Source of the DNA: Anaerolineae bacterium | GTDB taxonomy: Bacteria > Chloroflexota > Anaerolineae > Aggregatilineales > J027 | DNA length: 64,000 bases | Reading direction: 5' to 3' | NCBI GenBank assembly: GCA_008933735.1 | Contig: WBUL01000002.1 | Span: forward strand, 62,001-126,000 | Part shown: in pieces, positions 1 through 7,927 of the stretch | How the letters are laid out: each line of letters begins with the position of its first letter | Position numbering within the stretch: position 1 is the first letter of the stretch | Notes under the pieces: generated by a model | Databases searched by the model: none | Told to the model about the DNA's origin: nothing | Seen by the model: only the letters and a program-made list of their open reading frames with translations | Program-made: the position numbers and the translations under genes

Positions 1-678
1 GTATTCAATGCCATAACCCAATGCCCCGGTTGTAGGGTCCATCAAAATGCGATCCAATGGCAACCCCATGTCGCTGATCAGGATGTTCAACTGCTTGGCA
101 AGATTCACATCCATCGGCGAACGCGCAATGACCAGATGATTGTTTGCCATCGCGGTTGCCACCAGGGTGCGATAGTTCTTGTCTTCACAGAGTCCTATCG
201 CAATGCGTTCCCCTTTGGTCGCCTCTGCAACCGGCACAAGCAGTTCATTGTCTGCTTCCGCCTGACCCGGCCCCCAGACAATCAGAGGCAGGCCGGTCGA
301 GGCCAGCACCGCTTTGGTGGCCGCTACTGCCGCCTCTGGCCTGGTTGGTTCACCATTGGCATCCGTCAAACTCAGTGCCAGAACAATGAGTTCCGCACCG
401 GCTGCCTCTGCTGCTTTTGCCCAATCACCCGGCGCATTGACGACATCGCCCCATCGCTCCAAGAGCAGCGCCGACCAATCGTCGGGGCGGCGGTCTTTAA
501 TCTCCAGGGCGACCAGCGGCGGGTAAGGGGCCTCATGTTCAAAATGCATAAAAGGCAGGCTTTTTTGACCACCGATGGTAACGGTATGAGACCGTGTTCC
601 CCCTTCGGCGGCTGTTGCACCCAGTGTGATGGTACGTACCTGACCCGCCCATGTATCCTTCGGAATTTCAACTGGCAT
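1..678 (-). CDS. acsD: Corrinoid iron-sulfur protein small subunit AcsD, N-terminal part
   Basis: This is the first 226 residues of the delta (small) subunit of the corrinoid/iron-sulfur protein, which carries the methyl group from methyltetrahydrofolate to acetyl-CoA synthase. The frame is open to the left edge, so the C-terminal third is missing. The start (MPVEIPKDTWAG) is preceded by AGGAG at a good distance. The N-terminus has the family pattern VxxxTLGATxAEGGTR, PFxHFE and, later, RIAIGLCEDKNY, then MDVNLAKQLN and LMDPTTGALGYG, as in the TIM-barrel fold of AcsD/CdhD. It is the last gene seen of the minus-strand CODH/ACS operon, 15 bases after the CBS-domain gene. The other corrinoid subunit (AcsC) and methyltransferase AcsE would be expected further left, outside the window. 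The family call is firm; cofactor details are inferred from the family. Confidence 0.92.
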   Translation of the reverse strand, partial: MPVEIPKDTWAGQVRTITLGATAAEGGTRSHTVTIGGQKSLPFMHFEHEAPYPPLVALEIKDRRPDDWSALLLERWGDVVNAPGDWAKAAEAAGAELIVLALSLTDANGEPTRPEAAVAATKAVLASTGLPLIVWGPGQAEADNELLVPVAEATKGERIAIGLCEDKNYRTLVATAMANNHLVIARSPMDVNLAKQLNILISDMGLPLDRILMDPTTGALGYGIEY

Positions 679-693
679 AAACTTATACTCCTG

Positions 694-1065
694 TTAAGAG
701 ATCTGGCGGCGAGCAGCAGGAATTAATCGCTCTGAGGCATACCCCAGATCGCTTAATTCACTGTCCTCCCTGGCTGCCAGATGCCGTAAAAAATGCTTAT
801 ATGAAATGGCTGCTGCCGGGTACCCGTGATGCATCAACTGGGCAGCAGTTTTGAGGGGAATATCGGGTGGAATGTGCGGTACATCATGCCGCGCATATGC
901 TTTGACGAGTTCATCCTGTGTGACAACGCCTACTCCATGACCTTCCTCATCGAGAACCACCACACCCTCTAACAGCATATGGGCAATGCCGCGGATAGGT
1001 GTATCTGTCGGGCAGGTTTTGACCCCAATGGTCATCAGGTCACGAACGAGCAGGCGCTCACTCAT
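694..1065 (-). CDS. Small CBS-domain protein within the CODH/ACS operon
   Basis: A 123-residue protein with a CBS-type pair of motifs. The N-terminal part (VRDLMTIGVKTCPTDTPIRGIAHMLL) and GVVVLDEEGHGVGVVTQDEL fit the first CBS repeat. The second half (PPDIPLKTAAQLM) starts a second repeat that looks incomplete and runs into a helical tail. CBS pairs usually bind adenosine nucleotides and act as energy sensors. AAAGGA lies just upstream of the ATG. It sits between acsB and acsD with short gaps (43 and 15 bases), so it should be co-transcribed with them. A regulatory role sensing adenylates for CODH/ACS is inference only; no catalytic domain is present. Confidence 0.8.
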   Translation of the reverse strand: MSERLLVRDLMTIGVKTCPTDTPIRGIAHMLLEGVVVLDEEGHGVGVVTQDELVKAYARHDVPHIPPDIPLKTAAQLMHHGYPAAAISYKHFLRHLAAREDSELSDLGYASERLIPAARRQIS

Positions 1066-1108
1066 TGTCCTATTCCTTTAGTTTGCGGGGATGTAACACC
1101 CCACACGG

Positions 1109-3397
1109 CTAGAAAATCGGATCCATCATCAAGGCTGGATGGTTATGCTGCTCCAACCACATCAGCAGATCCTCCACAGTCGTCGCGTGGCGCTCATCTG
1201 CGATCCGCTCAATCAAATCAGGATCGCCCTCACGCTCAGCAACCGCCTGGAGCTCAGCAGCCATCGTTTCCTTCAAGACACTGCTCATCCAGATAACACG
1301 CTTGAACCCACCATCTGCTGAGATAAATTTCGGACTTACCAGGTAATACTTGCCAACTCCCATTACACCAGGGGTCTGGATACCCCCGCCCGCCATACCC
1401 GCCAGGGTGCTAAAGGTCATGCCGCTGGGGGTCATGCTGGTATCCTCACGGCTGACAACCATCACACCGTTGGCTTCAGGGATCAGCATGACGATACATT
1501 CAAAACACCCACAGGCCGTCATGGGATTTTCCATGATCGAGTACATGGAAACTTCTTCAACGGAACCATGCGAGCCGATCTTGGCATAGGCGTTTGTCCC
1601 TTCCCAGTAACCTTTGGACGGGTCAACCAGTTTGCCAAGTTTGATTGGCTGGTTCGGCCCGGTGGGATTGATGCTAAAGGATGCCTTGCAGTCCAACCAG
1701 TTGTACGCACCGCATAACCCAAGCCGTTCTGGGCTGACGATGCAAACATGATTCGGAGCGAATGACTGGCACAACGTACATGAGTAAAACTCATCAACCG
1801 CTAAATCGGTCAAATCGGCCAGCCGTTTATTACGGTAGTCATAGGCAGCACGAGCTTCCGCCAACCAATAATCGAGTTTATCGGGTTCGGTGTAAATCGT
1901 AACCTGCACCTTGTCCACAATTGCGCCAAAGTCTGCATGAAAACGAGCGTGCAGGATTTTTCCCAGATGTTCCAGATTAAATCCCTTATCCGCAGCCGCA
2001 GTTGAAATGCGAATCCAGGCAATATCCCGCTGACCAATATGCTGGATGCCCGATGCGCCGTTGACAAAGTAGTGGATTTGCCGTTCCAGCACCGGCTCGA
2101 AATCTTTCTGCATCTCTCGTCCGGCAACGGTCACAACAATACCGACATCCATATGTCCCTGTTCGGGAACCGAGTCGAAATTGCTGCCAACCACATCGAT
2201 CTTGCCATCGGTCACTTCGTCCAGATTCGCCATCCGCAGGTACTCAAAGCAGCGCGAATGCTTACCGCCGAACTCAACACGCATATCGGCTTTGCGGACG
2301 ACTTCGCCTTCAAACGCTGATCCATATGGAACGGGGACGGGAATATTAGCGACTTTGACCTTTACACCGCGTACCTCAATGCACTTTTGCACCAGGCGCT
2401 CCGCACGTTCCAGATCATCTCCCCCTTCAATCTCGTTGAAGGGCATACTGACGACATGCTCGTAAGTGGTAATCCCTGTGGGGAGAATTTCAGGGATCAC
2501 CGTATCGGCAATCACCGGGAAGCCAAAATTGATGGCCCCTGCGGCGGCGGCATACTTCAGGTCATCGACTTCGCCAAGCGCCAACACAAAGGCAAAAACA
2601 CGTTCACGGTTATACAGCAAGATTTCACGCGCCTGACCAGGTTTCAGCCCTCCAAAAGTGAGGGCGGAACGGGTCGCAAATCCCAGGGCATAAATCGCGC
2701 TGAGGGTATCGGTTCCAAACGGTACCGTATAGGTATCGTAACCGAGTTCAACGCCCTCTTCGGCAAGCTGATGAATAATGCTGCGTCCGTTGACATTCCC
2801 GGAAAGGAAGCACAGAATGTTGCGCCGCTGGAATTCGCGGATAATTTTAACTGCTACCTCATTGGATTTCGCAGCACCAACAATGGCCGCGAAACCAGGC
2901 ATACGACCATCAACCAACTGGATTCCCCAGGAACGCAGTTGAATATCATCAATAGCGCCGTTGAGATGACCATCTGCGCCATTCCCACCGCCGTTGACAT
3001 CCGGGCTGGTAAAGCTCGTGCCCCCCGCCAGATGAAAACCTGGCATGGGTTCCGGTTGCAGCCCATACACATACCGTATCGCTTCGATGACTTCAGCAGC
3101 CAGCAGCGTCGCCATGCCGCTGTCCAGCGTTTCGCCGAGATAAGGTGTCCAATGGGTATGGGCTGGCACAGGATGAAGCAGTTCACGGGCATGTTTCATC
3201 GCCTGCTCAAGTTGACCAAGAGTGGTGACTTCGGTGCCTGTCATCCCGAAAATCACGGGAAGATAATAGGCCGTATTCGGGAAAGCAACCGGGGTATCCG
3301 GGCCTTTTTCCTGAATAGCCCGTCCCAGCATCCATTCGGCTTCAGTGACAATTGCATTCGCGCCGCGAATAGCGCGGGTCGCAATATAACGTGACAT
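1109..3397 (-). CDS. acsB: Acetyl-CoA synthase (CODH/ACS alpha subunit)
   Basis: A 762-residue bacterial-type acetyl-CoA synthase, which joins CO, the corrinoid-bound methyl group and CoA at a nickel-iron-sulfur site (A-cluster). The A-cluster ligands are complete: C540, C543, C552 and C562 have the same spacing as the [4Fe-4S] cysteines of the Moorella enzyme (506/509/518/528), and C629-G630-C631 is the Cys-Gly-Cys nickel site. The full N-terminal domain that docks on CODH is present, unlike the short archaeal CdhC. Length is slightly above the Moorella protein (about 730). AGGAGGTGAT precedes the ATG, and the gene begins 16 bases after cooS. It should act as a soluble alpha2beta2 complex with CooS, channelling CO internally. 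Confidence 0.97.
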   Translation of the reverse strand: MSRYIATRAIRGANAIVTEAEWMLGRAIQEKGPDTPVAFPNTAYYLPVIFGMTGTEVTTLGQLEQAMKHARELLHPVPAHTHWTPYLGETLDSGMATLLAAEVIEAIRYVYGLQPEPMPGFHLAGGTSFTSPDVNGGGNGADGHLNGAIDDIQLRSWGIQLVDGRMPGFAAIVGAAKSNEVAVKIIREFQRRNILCFLSGNVNGRSIIHQLAEEGVELGYDTYTVPFGTDTLSAIYALGFATRSALTFGGLKPGQAREILLYNRERVFAFVLALGEVDDLKYAAAAGAINFGFPVIADTVIPEILPTGITTYEHVVSMPFNEIEGGDDLERAERLVQKCIEVRGVKVKVANIPVPVPYGSAFEGEVVRKADMRVEFGGKHSRCFEYLRMANLDEVTDGKIDVVGSNFDSVPEQGHMDVGIVVTVAGREMQKDFEPVLERQIHYFVNGASGIQHIGQRDIAWIRISTAAADKGFNLEHLGKILHARFHADFGAIVDKVQVTIYTEPDKLDYWLAEARAAYDYRNKRLADLTDLAVDEFYSCTLCQSFAPNHVCIVSPERLGLCGAYNWLDCKASFSINPTGPNQPIKLGKLVDPSKGYWEGTNAYAKIGSHGSVEEVSMYSIMENPMTACGCFECIVMLIPEANGVMVVSREDTSMTPSGMTFSTLAGMAGGGIQTPGVMGVGKYYLVSPKFISADGGFKRVIWMSSVLKETMAAELQAVAEREGDPDLIERIADERHATTVEDLLMWLEQHNHPALMMDPIF

Positions 3398-3413
3398 CTC
3401 TCATCACCTCCTG

Positions 3414-5426
3414 CTATTCACTCACACCGTACAGAGCTGTGCGGCGTTCATTGAGTGGCAGTTGTTCAAGTTCGCGGACTCTGGAATCCCCGCTTCTTCC
3501 GAAACGAGCCGGATCATAGGCAGGCAGGCCAAGAGCTGCGCGTTTTTTGTCAATGTGGTCGAGTGTCCGCTGGATCATCTCGTTGGGGTCGGCAACAAAT
3601 TCCATCTTGCCGCCGTAAATTTCCTGCCACCCCTCGCTCAGATAGTGCAGAACCAGATCGCTGTCGGAAACTTTATCGGGCATCCCACTGACCGGAGAAG
3701 AACCGCCAAATATGACGTAGGCACCGGAAGCGACACAGTACGCACCGATAGACAGCGCTTTTTCGCTCATCCATTCAGGAGCCAACCCAACCGCCGGAAC
3801 TTCGTCAATGTCATCTCCCAGACCGCCATCAGCGACCATCTGAGTCAAAACGGTCAGGATGCGGGTGTTATCCACACACGAACCCATATGAAGTACAGGC
3901 GGTATCCCGACTGTCTCACAGATTTCCCGCAGACCGGGGCCGACCTTATCCAACCCCGCTTCGCCCAGCAGCAGGCCAAGTTTTGCACTGGCTATCGCGC
4001 CGCATCCGGTCTCGACGACCAGCACATCCTGCTTGAGGAGCTCTTGGGTCACATAGGTATGCAGATAATCCTGGCGGCTGCGGGGATTGTTGCAGCCCAC
4101 AATTGCCGCAACACCACGAATACGGCCCGACATGACGGCATCGTTTAAGGGACGGAACGAAGCCCGGTACGTCCCACCCAGCATGTAGTTGATGTATTCG
4201 TGGGAGAAACCAGGAATCAGGTCTTCCCGAACATCCGGGATTTTGGTTTCACCGCGATTCTGGAAGTTATCTATCGCAGCTTTCAGGATTTGCTTGGCAA
4301 TCGTCAGCGCCCGGTGCTCATCAAACTCGATGTGAGTGGCACCCTTGATCTTCACTTTCGGTGAGGTGGTGATAATTTTCGTGTGGAAGTTTGCCGCCAA
4401 CCCCACCAACGCCTGCATGATACACTGAACATCCACGACCATCGCTTCTACAGCCCCGGTCAGGATCGCCAGTTCCTGCTGCAAAAAGTTTCCAGCAGCC
4501 GGAATCCCCTGCCGCATCAGGATTTCGTTGGCAGTACAGCAGATGCCGGAGAGATTGATCCCTTCTGCGCCCGCATTTCGGGCATATTCGATAACTTCCG
4601 GGTCTTGTGAAGCCGCCACAATCATCTGGCTCAACGTTGGCTCGTGACCATGAACAATCACGTTCACCATATTTTGTTTGAGGACACCCAGATTAGCCTT
4701 ACCAAGAATCGGCGCGGGTGTTCCAAACAGGATGTCAGAAATGTCGGTGGCGATCATACTGCCGCCCCATCCATCCGCCAATGCAGTACGGATCGCATGT
4801 TGCAGAATGTGTTCAGGGTCTTGATCGTCACCAATATGGGTGCGGTGCAGAGCTTCAACCACCTCTCGATCAATGCCACGCGGGATAAGCCCACGTTCTC
4901 TCCAGAGCTGCTGGCGTTTCTTGGGGGCACGAATGACCGGGGCAAGTTCGCCGCGCTGCTGTCCAAATTGAGCGATATACAAGTCAGCCAGATCGTTGGC
5001 GATTTCTTCCGGGGCCCGTCCTTCAATCGGAATGTTGTAGTGTGCCGCGACCATCCGTAACTTGGCAACATCGCGGATCATATACCCTTCGGCTTCACCT
5101 TTGGCAACTGCCTTGAGGGTAAAGGCCATGTCACGTCCATGATCGGAATGGGCGGCTGAACCTGCCGCAATGGCACGGATAAAATTACGCGCCTGGATGG
5201 TATCAATCGTCGCGCCGCAAACCCCGGTTTGACCTTCCTTGGTCAGACGACACGGCCCCATCCCACACAGTTTACAGCACATCCCAGCGCCGCCAATATT
5301 GCAGGGAACCATATCATCCGCCCGCGTAAAAGCAGTTCCGATGCCGATTTCCTCAGCGCGGATCAGCATCTGTTGCGCTGCGGGGTCAATCGAGTATTCT
5401 TCAGGGGTACGTTTTTGCCTGGGCAT
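3414..5426 (-). CDS. cooS: Ni-Fe CO dehydrogenase catalytic subunit (CODH/ACS beta subunit)
   Basis: A 670-residue anaerobic CO dehydrogenase (also called AcsA in this context). It interconverts CO and CO2 and supplies CO to AcsB. Near the N-terminus C42 and C50 fit the inter-subunit D-cluster. C51, C54, C59 and C70 fit the B-cluster, although the last spacing is shorter than in Rhodospirillum CooS. C-cluster ligand motifs are visible in order: VHGHEP, SGICCTANE, VDVQCIMQ, ETGCGAIASAK, HMGSCVDNTR and AYCVASGAYV. It starts only four bases after the upstream HMA-like gene and is followed by acsB, so the two enzyme subunits are translated from one message. No CooC nickel-insertion ATPase or CooF ferredoxin lies within the window. 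Confidence 0.97.
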   Translation of the reverse strand: MPRQKRTPEEYSIDPAAQQMLIRAEEIGIGTAFTRADDMVPCNIGGAGMCCKLCGMGPCRLTKEGQTGVCGATIDTIQARNFIRAIAAGSAAHSDHGRDMAFTLKAVAKGEAEGYMIRDVAKLRMVAAHYNIPIEGRAPEEIANDLADLYIAQFGQQRGELAPVIRAPKKRQQLWRERGLIPRGIDREVVEALHRTHIGDDQDPEHILQHAIRTALADGWGGSMIATDISDILFGTPAPILGKANLGVLKQNMVNVIVHGHEPTLSQMIVAASQDPEVIEYARNAGAEGINLSGICCTANEILMRQGIPAAGNFLQQELAILTGAVEAMVVDVQCIMQALVGLAANFHTKIITTSPKVKIKGATHIEFDEHRALTIAKQILKAAIDNFQNRGETKIPDVREDLIPGFSHEYINYMLGGTYRASFRPLNDAVMSGRIRGVAAIVGCNNPRSRQDYLHTYVTQELLKQDVLVVETGCGAIASAKLGLLLGEAGLDKVGPGLREICETVGIPPVLHMGSCVDNTRILTVLTQMVADGGLGDDIDEVPAVGLAPEWMSEKALSIGAYCVASGAYVIFGGSSPVSGMPDKVSDSDLVLHYLSEGWQEIYGGKMEFVADPNEMIQRTLDHIDKKRAALGLPAYDPARFGRSGDSRVRELEQLPLNERRTALYGVSE

Positions 5427-5430
5427 CTTG

Positions 5431-5823
5431 CTAGGCCTCCTCTTCCATGCTGCTCATCCGATCCATGCCTGGACAGGGAATCAAGGGACGCTGTGGAGAG
5501 GTGAATGCCTGTGCAAAGCTGACAGTCTTTCCAGTCTGAGCATAGGCCGCCGTATGACGGAAAAACGTGCTTCCATCCTCACCATAGGCAGGAATTCCGG
5601 TCTCTTGCGGGTGTGCAAGGTCTTGTAGGTATCCAGCGTTTTCGAGTTTAGCTGTGATTGCGTCGGGGGTAACTTGCGCGGGGTCGTATTCGACTTCTAC
5701 CGTCTTCAAATAACTACTTGCATAAACCTCGGTGATGCCGGGCAATGTAAGCAGGAGCCGATGCACTTCAATGACATGGTGATCTCCATACATTGCCGGG
5801 ACATCTAGCATTAAAACAGCCAT
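5431..5823 (-). CDS. Heavy-metal-associated (HMA)-like small protein heading the CODH/ACS operon
   Basis: A 130-residue protein. Residues 1 to about 68 look like the beta-alpha-beta-beta-alpha-beta ferredoxin-like fold of HMA/copper-chaperone domains: helix HHVIEVHRLLLTLPGI, strand EVYASSYLKTVEVEYDP, then DAITAKLENAGY. The metal-binding CxxC that normally sits in the first loop is absent (the loop reads PAMYGDHH, with two histidines). The C-terminal 60 residues are low in predicted structure and end MSSMEEEA. It is the first gene of the operon and lies four bases before cooS, so a link to CODH assembly or metal handling is tempting. That function is inference; only the fold resemblance and the gene position are seen. 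Confidence 0.6.
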   Translation of the reverse strand: MAVLMLDVPAMYGDHHVIEVHRLLLTLPGITEVYASSYLKTVEVEYDPAQVTPDAITAKLENAGYLQDLAHPQETGIPAYGEDGSTFFRHTAAYAQTGKTVSFAQAFTSPQRPLIPCPGMDRMSSMEEEA

Positions 5824-5941
5824 AGATATCCGCCTTTACTCGGCCTGTTTGCTGGACTGCCCAGCAATCATGGCGTTAAAAAACTTTAAACTATATATAC
5901 AGAGCGTCTATCACCCTTGTTACCATTGTCAGAAACGCAGG

Positions 5942-5990
5942 GGTGACAAGACAGTGAGTATGCTCACCTTTCTTTTTTCCATTTGTCACC
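5942..5990. promoter_or_regulatory. Nested inverted repeats upstream of the CODH/ACS operon (CRP/FNR-like site)
   Basis: GTGA-N6-TCAC at 5954-5967 matches the half-site spacing of Crp/Fnr-family regulators. It is enclosed by a perfect 8-base inverted repeat, GGTGACAA (5942-5949) and TTGTCACC (5983-5990). A TATATA box on the minus strand at about 5893-5898 lies between this site and the first gene (start at 5823), placing the site about 70 bases upstream of a possible start point. This fits a class I activator position. The regulator is unknown and no matching gene is in the window. Confidence 0.45.
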
Positions 5991-5993
5991 GGA

Positions 5994-7040
5994 TTATGCC
6001 TGACGTAGAAGCTGGCTTGTCGCTAACAGGGTCTCAAAAACTTTTTCCGTAACCGCAACCGTTGTAGAACCGAGCCCACAGCTTGGTGTAATCAGGCTGC
6101 GGGTAGAAAGCTCCTGAGGGGGAATGGCCACACCCCGCGTGGCCGCTTTATCCGAGATGAGTTTTAGACCCGCGTGCAGACGTTTACTCAAGGCTTCCGG
6201 TGTAACGGTGTCGATTAATTCGTTATTCGGCACGATACCCCACGCGACAACCCCACCACGATCCAGAAATGCACGAAGTTCAGAAGGGTACAATGCCAGG
6301 TTTTCCAGATACCCGTAGCTGTCCAGATTCAAAATATCGACCGAGGTCTCCAGCAACACCGACCAATCCGTGTTCGCACAGCAGTGAACCCCTGCCAACG
6401 CCCCTTCCTGGTGAATCGCCGCAAAGACTTCATTGAGCATTTCGACAACCTGTTCCCGGCTTAAGCTGATAAAGGCTGACCCAAAAGAGGCCATGTAGGG
6501 TTCATCAACCACAATGAGGATATTCTGGCGTACTGACCGATACTGCTGGATTTGCCAGCGAGCAATCATGGCGGTATTTTTGACAATCGCATCAGCCAGC
6601 AAGTCGTTGTACAGGCCAGAGCGTAGGTCCTGGTCGGTCACAGTCAGGCCAAAACTGATCGGGCCTGTCACCTGACCTTTGATCCAATCACCGGGAATGC
6701 CGCGCATCTGGTCAAGAAAGGTCTGAAATCCCTCGGAATATTCTGGGCTGAGCGCAAAAGCATCCACGTTGTCCGCAAGATAATTTTCGTAAAAGGTCTC
6801 TAAGGCCGGGGTCAGATCATTGGCGGTATTGAAATAAACCTTTTCTTTTTTTTCATCCAGCACGATCCCAGGCAGGCGGGCGCTAAATTGTGCGTACATA
6901 CTTTCCCGAAAGTTACGGCGTGGGAGTTGCAGCCAGGTCGGAACCTCCAGGCGATTTGCCAGAAATTCGGTCAGGGCGGCGGCCTCAGTATGTGGGACAC
7001 TCCCCACGTGAGTCGTCCAGAAATTCGGTTCAAACGGCAT
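5994..7040 (-). CDS. Core (folate-independent) methionine synthase, MesB/core-MetE-like
   Basis: A 348-residue member of the MetE C-terminal/UROD-like TIM-barrel family. It lacks the N-terminal half of classical MetE and so cannot bind methyl-folate polyglutamate the usual way. Zinc ligand motifs are present: GVHCCANTDW (H219, C221) and TPSCGLG (C321), plus the opening THVGSVPH seen in the family. Short enzymes of this type in Dehalococcoides take the methyl group from the corrinoid iron-sulfur protein of the Wood-Ljungdahl pathway. The position next to the CODH/ACS operon supports the same donor here. AAGGAG precedes the ATG. Alternatives are another methylcobalamin-dependent methyltransferase of the UROD/MetE superfamily. 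The family is confident; the methyl donor is inferred. Confidence 0.8.
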   Translation of the reverse strand: MPFEPNFWTTHVGSVPHTEAAALTEFLANRLEVPTWLQLPRRNFRESMYAQFSARLPGIVLDEKKEKVYFNTANDLTPALETFYENYLADNVDAFALSPEYSEGFQTFLDQMRGIPGDWIKGQVTGPISFGLTVTDQDLRSGLYNDLLADAIVKNTAMIARWQIQQYRSVRQNILIVVDEPYMASFGSAFISLSREQVVEMLNEVFAAIHQEGALAGVHCCANTDWSVLLETSVDILNLDSYGYLENLALYPSELRAFLDRGGVVAWGIVPNNELIDTVTPEALSKRLHAGLKLISDKAATRGVAIPPQELSTRSLITPSCGLGSTTVAVTEKVFETLLATSQLLRQA

Positions 7041-7148
7041 CGTCTGCTCCTTTTGGCAGTATTATATGCTGCCGCAAAACCCGCACAGCGCGAATGTGTG
7101 AAATGTCATGAATATTGTGTGATAATGGGAAGACACGGAGGGTTACCT
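7041..7148. promoter_or_regulatory. Divergent promoter region between the methionine synthase and DUF166 genes
   Basis: On the minus strand TATAAT (7061-7066) sits within an imperfect 19-base palindrome (GGCAG at 7055-7059, CTGCC at 7069-7073). It would start a short leader carrying AAGGAG for the methionine synthase. On the plus strand GATAAT (about 7121-7126) is a candidate -10 for DUF166, followed by GGAGGG before its ATG. The palindrome over the -10 could be an operator. Confidence 0.45.
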
Positions 7149-7907
7149 ATGCGCGTTCTGGTGTTGGTCACAGGCGAATACGGATGGCGGCATGTTCATA
7201 ATATGAGAAAACATGCCCCCTGGCAGATTGAAACATGGGAAACGCCGAAAGTGCTGCCGCCTGTACTGGATTATCCCGAAGACTACCTCCCGGAACACCT
7301 GCCCACCGCCGATCTCATCCTTTCCCTTGCGGAAGTCAAAGGGGTCGCCGAACTTATTCCGGACATTGTCCGGATGACCAGCGCCCAGGCGGTGATCGCC
7401 CCCATCGATAATGTGGCGTGGCTGCCCGTCGGTTTAGCACGACAGTTGATCGAATGGCTGGCACGAGTTCATGTCGCGTGTGTGACCCCTAAGCCGTTTT
7501 GTTCATTGACAGAAACCCATTACAACGCCCTGCGATTCAAAACCGCCTACGACCACCCCCTGATAAGGGAATTTGCACAGCATTTTGGACAGCCAGCATT
7601 CCACGCCACCGTTAACGAAGCCACGCAGACCATCGAGGCTATCCAGGTAACACGCGATGCCTGCTGTGGTTGTGCCCGCCACGTCGCAGAAAAGCTGACC
7701 GGGTCGGCAGTGGAGAACGCCCTTGAAGCGGGAGGACTGCATCATCACCACTATCCGTGCCAGGCAAGTATGGGAATCGACCCTCAATATCATGATACCC
7801 TGATGCACATCTCCGGAAACATCATGAAAGACGCCCTCAAAGACGCACTCGAACCCCACCTCCAGCGCCGGTATATTCGTCCACCCGGCCATGTGGATGA
7901 TCGCTGA
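7149..7907 (+). CDS. DUF166-family cysteine-rich protein
   Basis: A 252-residue protein of the DUF166 family, known mainly from methanogens and other anaerobes and of unestablished function. The ATG chosen here opens MRVLVLVTGEYGWRH and has GGAGGG in front; a longer frame upstream lacks such a site. Candidate Fe-S or metal ligands are C111 and C118, the cluster C172/C173/C175, and C204 in HYPCQASMG, which follows four consecutive histidines. There are no membrane segments, so it should be cytosolic. It is divergent from the core methionine synthase and close to CODH/ACS genes, which suggests a role in anaerobic C1 or corrinoid chemistry. That role is a guess from neighbours. Confidence 0.7.
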   Translation: MRVLVLVTGEYGWRHVHNMRKHAPWQIETWETPKVLPPVLDYPEDYLPEHLPTADLILSLAEVKGVAELIPDIVRMTSAQAVIAPIDNVAWLPVGLARQLIEWLARVHVACVTPKPFCSLTETHYNALRFKTAYDHPLIREFAQHFGQPAFHATVNEATQTIEAIQVTRDACCGCARHVAEKLTGSAVENALEAGGLHHHHYPCQASMGIDPQYHDTLMHISGNIMKDALKDALEPHLQRRYIRPPGHVDDR

Positions 7908-7927
7908 TAATACCGCAGCAGATCACG

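Noticed and set aside
2387..3394. Long open frame antisense to acsB on the plus strand
   Set aside because: It mirrors a clear coding gene, has no recognisable domain and an unnatural composition; it is a shadow of acsB codon usage.
5824..5993. Cobalamin riboswitch before the CODH/ACS operon
   Set aside because: The spacer is short and has no B12-box-like sequence; palindromes here look like protein sites.
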